Below, one piece after another: positions 22,145 to 24,268 of a stretch of 24,268 bases of DNA; positions within the stretch are counted from its first letter, which is position 1, and every line of letters starts with the position of its first letter. The DNA lies in the IMG/VR virus record IMGVR_UViG_3300012954_000077, positions 1 through 24,268 of that record, one strand, 5' to 3'. The position numbers were made by a program, and so were the translations under genes. The notes under the pieces are model-generated. The model was not told the origin of the DNA, did no database searches, and saw nothing but the letters and a program-made list of their open reading frames with translations. This DNA comes from a virus.

Positions 22145-22437
22145 CTTATAAAGCACCTGACTACTTAGAAGATGATCCTTGGTTTGGTCCAGCGATCCTC
22201 TCTGAAAAGCAGCAAGCACTTAGAGTTGCGAACAGCAGAGCAGTGGCAGAGAAAATGTTTATCGCTTCAACCAAAGAGGTAGACAACATCCACGAAGTGC
22301 TGTATAATATGGCAACCATGAACGGTAAGACCACCACTCAACTCAATCCAATCCCTAAACTAGGTGGCGGATCTGAGCAATACCAAACCTCTCCAGGTGG
22401 GTGGACTTCTGGAAATGGATTCAACGAACTATTTTAA
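22141..22437 (+). CDS. Unknown small protein
   Basis: 98 aa, starting at the ATGA junction with the hydrolase. It opens MTYKAPDYLEDDPWFGPAIL, has a central helix (QQALRVANSRAVAEKMFIAS), and ends in a Gly/Ser/Thr-rich tail with GGGSEQYQTSPGGWTSGNG. No known family is recognised. A flexible glycine-rich tail is common in virion proteins, but nothing else fixes the role. Confidence 0.62.
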   Translation: MTYKAPDYLEDDPWFGPAILSEKQQALRVANSRAVAEKMFIASTKEVDNIHEVLYNMATMNGKTTTQLNPIPKLGGGSEQYQTSPGGWTSGNGFNELF

Positions 22438-22438
22438 C

Positions 22439-22648
22439 ATGACAGAAGACTGGCGCTACAGTGAACAGAGATTGCAAGCGAGAGAGCAAGCACTCAAAGT
22501 TTTACTAGCAAAGTTCGGGCACCAAACAAAGGGTGGTGCCCCTGTCTACAGTCAGAAGTCCATTTACGAATGTGCTCATGACTGGGTATCACAAGGCAAC
22601 ATCTCTACTGGTGGCATTGTGAAATACTACCAAGCATATTACTCTTAA
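22439..22648 (+). CDS. Unknown small protein before the tRNA cluster
   Basis: 69 aa from ATG 22439, one base after the preceding stop codon; a longer frame from 22364 would overlap that gene and is not favoured. MTEDWRYSEQRLQAREQALK starts a helix, followed by KFGHQTKGGAPVYSQKSIYE and CAHDWVSQGN, then a Tyr-rich end. It could be a small helical DNA-binding protein, but no motif proves that. Ends 7 nt before tRNA-Arg. Confidence 0.65.
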   Translation: MTEDWRYSEQRLQAREQALKVLLAKFGHQTKGGAPVYSQKSIYECAHDWVSQGNISTGGIVKYYQAYYS

Positions 22649-22655
22649 TACTATT

Positions 22656-22729
22656 GTCTCAGTAGCTCAGTGGATTAGAGCAACTGCCTTCTAAGCAGTC
22701 GGTCGTAGGTTCGAGTCCTACCTGAGACG
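22656..22729 (+). tRNA. tRNA-Arg (anticodon TCT)
   Basis: Acceptor GTCTCAG pairs with CTGAGAC, the anticodon arm is ACTGC-CTTCTAA-GCAGT with anticodon TCT, and the T arm has GGTTCGAGTCC. Discriminator is G; no CCA is encoded. Reads AGA. Confidence 0.95.
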
Positions 22730-22733
22730 CCTT

Positions 22734-22816
22734 GTCGGTGTGGCGGAATCGGTAGACGCGCAAGTTTTAGGTACTTGTGTCTTTATGGCGTGGAGGTTCA
22801 AGTCCTCTCACCGACA
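22734..22816 (+). tRNA. tRNA-Leu (anticodon TAG)
   Basis: Acceptor GTCGGTG pairs with CACCGAC, the anticodon arm is CAAGT-TTTAGGT-ACTTG with anticodon TAG, and a long variable arm (class II) follows, as expected for leucine. Discriminator A; no CCA encoded. Reads CUA. Four bases after tRNA-Arg. Confidence 0.95.
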
Positions 22817-22820
22817 CTCA

Positions 22821-22892
22821 GGGTGAATAGCTCAGCGGTAGAGCATCTCCTTTACACGGAGGCGGTCGGGGGTTCAATCCCCTCTTCACCCA
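22821..22892 (+). tRNA. tRNA-Val (anticodon TAC)
   Basis: Acceptor GGGTGAA pairs with TTCACCC. The anticodon stem is TCTCC/GGAGG around loop TTTACAC, giving anticodon TAC. T arm has GGTTCAATCC. Discriminator A; no CCA encoded. Reads GUA. Four bases after tRNA-Leu, so the three are probably cut from one transcript. Confidence 0.95.
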
Positions 22893-22920
22893 TTACTTCA
22901 CAGAGGTTAAATGCTGTACA

Positions 22921-23169
22921 ATGTTATCCGCAAGATGCAAACTATGCAACAAAGAACTGACAAGCACTAGCAAAGCACAGTTCTGTGGTTGTCCTAACCA
23001 GATGTGTGTTCAGGACAATCATGTTGGAGCAATTAATCTCAATGAAGTTGTTCTAACGAATCATGAAAAAACTATTAAATATAACGGAATCCTGACAGAA
23101 AGTGACCTAAAATACCAGGAGGAACGACGCAAACGCAAGGTCCGCCGTATCACTTTTGAGGAACGCTAA
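22921..23169 (+). CDS. Small zinc-ribbon-like protein
   Basis: 82 aa. Cysteines are arranged as CKLC near residues 6-9 and CGCPNQMC at about 22-29, which fits a single zinc-binding ribbon. The C-terminal part is charged: LTESDLKYQEERRKRKVRRI and TFEER, a basic helix that could touch nucleic acid. The pattern C..C...CGCPN...D..(E)RRKRK is familiar from cyanophage hypotheticals, recalled and not searched. It sits between tRNA-Val and a small gene it joins by TAATG. Function unknown; a regulator or RNA-binding role is possible. Confidence 0.75.
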   Translation: MLSARCKLCNKELTSTSKAQFCGCPNQMCVQDNHVGAINLNEVVLTNHEKTIKYNGILTESDLKYQEERRKRKVRRITFEER

Positions 23170-23372
23170 TGATTAATCTCGATGACCGCTACCATTCTTA
23201 CTTACACACTGACAAATGTTTTGTGATTGATGGAGCGTGTGAAAAAGTAAAAGGTTACGGTTACGAGTGTGATAATGTCAACATCATTGGTTACTATGTG
23301 TTGACAGAAAACTACAAGTTGCATTATAATTTGGAAGAACGATTCCTTTGGAAGGAAGACATCGGGACTTAG
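23169..23372 (+). CDS. Unknown small protein whose stop codon lies in tRNA-Pro
   Basis: 67 aa, starting at TAATG with the zinc-ribbon gene. It opens MINLDDRYHSYLHTDKCFVI, has paired Cys/Tyr-rich strands (YGYECDNVNIIGYYVLTENY) and ends FLWKEDIGT. It reads as a small beta protein of unknown function. The TAG stop at 23370-23372 is inside tRNA-Pro, which starts at 23363, so the last three codons and the stop are tRNA sequence. If the tRNA were cut from this transcript, the mRNA would lose its stop codon. Confidence 0.65.
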   Translation: MINLDDRYHSYLHTDKCFVIDGACEKVKGYGYECDNVNIIGYYVLTENYKLHYNLEERFLWKEDIGT

Positions 23373-23436
23373 TTCAGTTTGGTAGAACGCTCGCTTTGGG
23401 AGCGAGAGGTCACAGGTTCAAATCCTGTAGTCCCGA
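23363..23436 (+). tRNA. tRNA-Pro (anticodon TGG)
   Basis: Acceptor CGGGACT pairs with AGTCCCG. D arm is GTTC/GAAC, anticodon arm CTCGC-TTTGGGA-GCGAG with anticodon TGG, T arm ACAGG-TTCAAAT-CCTGT. Discriminator A; no CCA encoded. Reads CCA. Overlaps the end of the preceding gene by 10 nt. Confidence 0.95.
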
Positions 23437-23452
23437 TTGGTACAATTACCAA
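23437..23452 (+). repeat. Short hairpin between tRNA-Pro and talC
   Basis: TTGGTA, loop CAAT, TACCAA: a perfect six-pair stem starting at the base after the tRNA and ending 9 nt before ATG 23462. No U-tract follows, so it is not a clear terminator. It may guide tRNA 3' processing or protect the talC mRNA end. Confidence 0.4.
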
Positions 23453-23461
23453 AATACATAC

Positions 23462-24121
23462 ATGAAAATTTTTCTAGACACAGCAGATGTTGCCTCAGTA
23501 GAGCAACGATTCGCATCAGGACTCATTGATGGAGTCACTACTAACCCATCTCTTATCAGAAAGAGTGGCAAAGATCCTATTGATGTTTATAAAGAGTTCC
23601 GTGATATCGGTATCTTTGACATCAGCATGGAGGTTGTCGGTTCTGTTGGTGAGATGTATGAGCAAGCAGTGAAACTTCACGCTGAGTTCAGAGAATGTGC
23701 TACAATCAAACTGCCTTGCACAGTGGATGGTCTTCAAGTCTGTGATGCTCTATCCAATCAAGGCATCAGGACAAATGTAACACTCATCTTCAGTGCAGCA
23801 CAGGCAATCCTTGCAGCAAAAGCAGGTGCTACATATGTCTCTCCATTCATTGGTAGATATGATGACAACAGCATCAGTGGTCTAGAACTAGTGCGTTCTA
23901 TTACTAGCATCTATCAGGTGCAAGGTGTAGAAACAAAGGTACTTGCTGCGTCACTGCGTGATGTATACAAGGTTTCTCGTGCCTTCTTCAATGGAGCACA
24001 CATTGTTACCATGCCAACTAAAGTGTTTGACAAGATGTATAACCATGTCTTGACAGATGCTGGTCTGGAAATTTTCCAGAAAGACTACGATGAAACTATG
24101 CTTCTTCTAGAAAAGGCATGA
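23462..24121 (+). CDS. talC: Transaldolase, TalC type
   Basis: 219 aa from ATG 23462; a longer frame from 23348 runs through tRNA-Pro and is rejected. It moves a dihydroxyacetone unit in the pentose phosphate pathway. The fold is a small TIM barrel with MKIFLDTADVASVEQ, GVTTNPSLIRKSG and the Schiff-base lysine K83 in CATIKLPCT. TNVTLIFSAAQAILAAKAGA, YVSPFIGRYDD and KVLAASLRD complete the family signature. Cyanophages use it as an auxiliary metabolic gene, thought to push carbon toward NADPH and ribose for nucleotides, which suits the nearby nrdAB. No Shine-Dalgarno is visible. Ends at ATGA with the glutaredoxin gene. Confidence 0.97.
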   Translation: MKIFLDTADVASVEQRFASGLIDGVTTNPSLIRKSGKDPIDVYKEFRDIGIFDISMEVVGSVGEMYEQAVKLHAEFRECATIKLPCTVDGLQVCDALSNQGIRTNVTLIFSAAQAILAAKAGATYVSPFIGRYDDNSISGLELVRSITSIYQVQGVETKVLAASLRDVYKVSRAFFNGAHIVTMPTKVFDKMYNHVLTDAGLEIFQKDYDETMLLLEKA

Positions 24122-24268
24122 TATTTACCATCTACACTAGAAAAAGATGCGAGTATTGTACTAAAATCAAACAAGTCATGGACTTGTCTGAACTGAAGTA
24201 CATAGTTTATGAACTTGATAGAGACTTCACGCGAGAAGAATTCTATCAAGACTTTGGGGAAAACACTA
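24118..24268 (+). CDS. grx: Glutaredoxin-like protein, 3'-truncated by the window edge
   Basis: About 50 residues are visible from ATG 24118 (ATGA with talC). MIFTIYTRKRCEYCTKIKQV has the redox pair C11-E-Y-C14 after a first beta strand, as in glutaredoxin/NrdH folds, and YIVYELDRDFTREEFYQDFG follows as strand plus helix. It would reduce the C-terminal CxxC of NrdA. The cis-Pro and Gly-Gly motifs lie beyond the window. Confidence 0.85.
   Translation, partial: MIFTIYTRKRCEYCTKIKQVMDLSELKYIVYELDRDFTREEFYQDFGENT

Noticed and set aside
23348-23461. N-terminal extension of the transaldolase reading through tRNA-Pro
   Set aside because: The extension is tRNA sequence read as protein; TalC proteins begin at MKIFLDTADV.
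18629-24060. Further TTGACA hexamers (for example in nrdA near 18630, near 21686 and in talC near 24053)
   Set aside because: All lie inside genes without a matching -10 at proper spacing.
1-24268. CRISPR arrays, insertion sequences, inteins or introns
   Set aside because: No spaced direct repeats or transposase genes were seen, and nrdA, gp43 and uvsX read through without interruption.

Overview
The window looks like a stretch of a T4-like cyanophage genome (a myovirus of marine Synechococcus or Prochlorococcus). Every gene lies on the + strand, and genes overlap by ATGA or TAATG junctions or are only a few bases apart. The T4 replication and recombination set is recognisable: gp62, RegA, gp43, UvsX, gp41 and gp61. 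It is mixed with genes typical of cyanophages: hsp20, mazG, nrdAB, a TalC-type transaldolase, several 2OG-Fe(II) oxygenases and a small tRNA set. This assignment rests on protein motifs and gene order read by eye; no database search was run.

Layout. 1-2742: 3' part of a Dam-like methylase, a micro-ORF, a 2OG oxygenase, clamp-loader subunit gp62, RegA and a second 2OG oxygenase, ending near a GC-rich terminator (2771-2792). 2848-3282: Hsp20. 3284-9425: a near-consensus sigma70 promoter followed by two unknown genes, DNA polymerase gp43, a micro-ORF, UvsX, helicase gp41 and MazG, closed by a hairpin terminator; this reads as one replication transcription unit. 9430-12540: a compact cassette holding a possible PD-(D/E)XK-like nuclease, a KxDG (ligase-type) nucleotidyltransferase with a very long insertion, an NMNAT-like nucleotidyltransferase and a small KOW/SH3-like protein. 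12561-16013: small basic, coiled-coil or Ig-like proteins that look like head-interior, structural or lysis-accessory proteins, punctuated by T4-type late promoters (TATAAATA or GATAAATA) and a terminator. 16017-20635: primase gp61, NrdA, NrdB and a micro-ORF. 20632-22648: a third 2OG oxygenase, a late promoter, a GIY-YIG nuclease, a SleB-like cell-wall hydrolase and two unknown genes. 22656-24268: tRNA-Arg(TCT), tRNA-Leu(TAG), tRNA-Val(TAC), a zinc-ribbon protein, an unknown protein whose stop codon lies inside tRNA-Pro(TGG), TalC, and the start of a glutaredoxin.

How it works together. The early/middle part copies and recombines DNA (gp43, gp62, gp41, gp61, UvsX) under RegA translational control. 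NrdAB with glutaredoxin, MazG and TalC supply and balance nucleotides and redirect host carbon toward the pentose phosphate pathway. Genes behind late promoters supply probable virion, lysis and nucleic-acid-processing functions.

The most interesting signals are: (1) the uncharacterised nuclease / KxDG nucleotidyltransferase / NMNAT-like cassette; (2) two places (9392-9425 and 13652-13681) where a hairpin hides the Shine-Dalgarno while a late promoter in or beside its 5' arm would start transcripts that cannot form it, as in the T4 gene e type of control; and (3) a protein gene whose stop codon lies within a tRNA, so that tRNA processing would remove the stop from the mRNA. No stretch over 300 bases lacks a gene.
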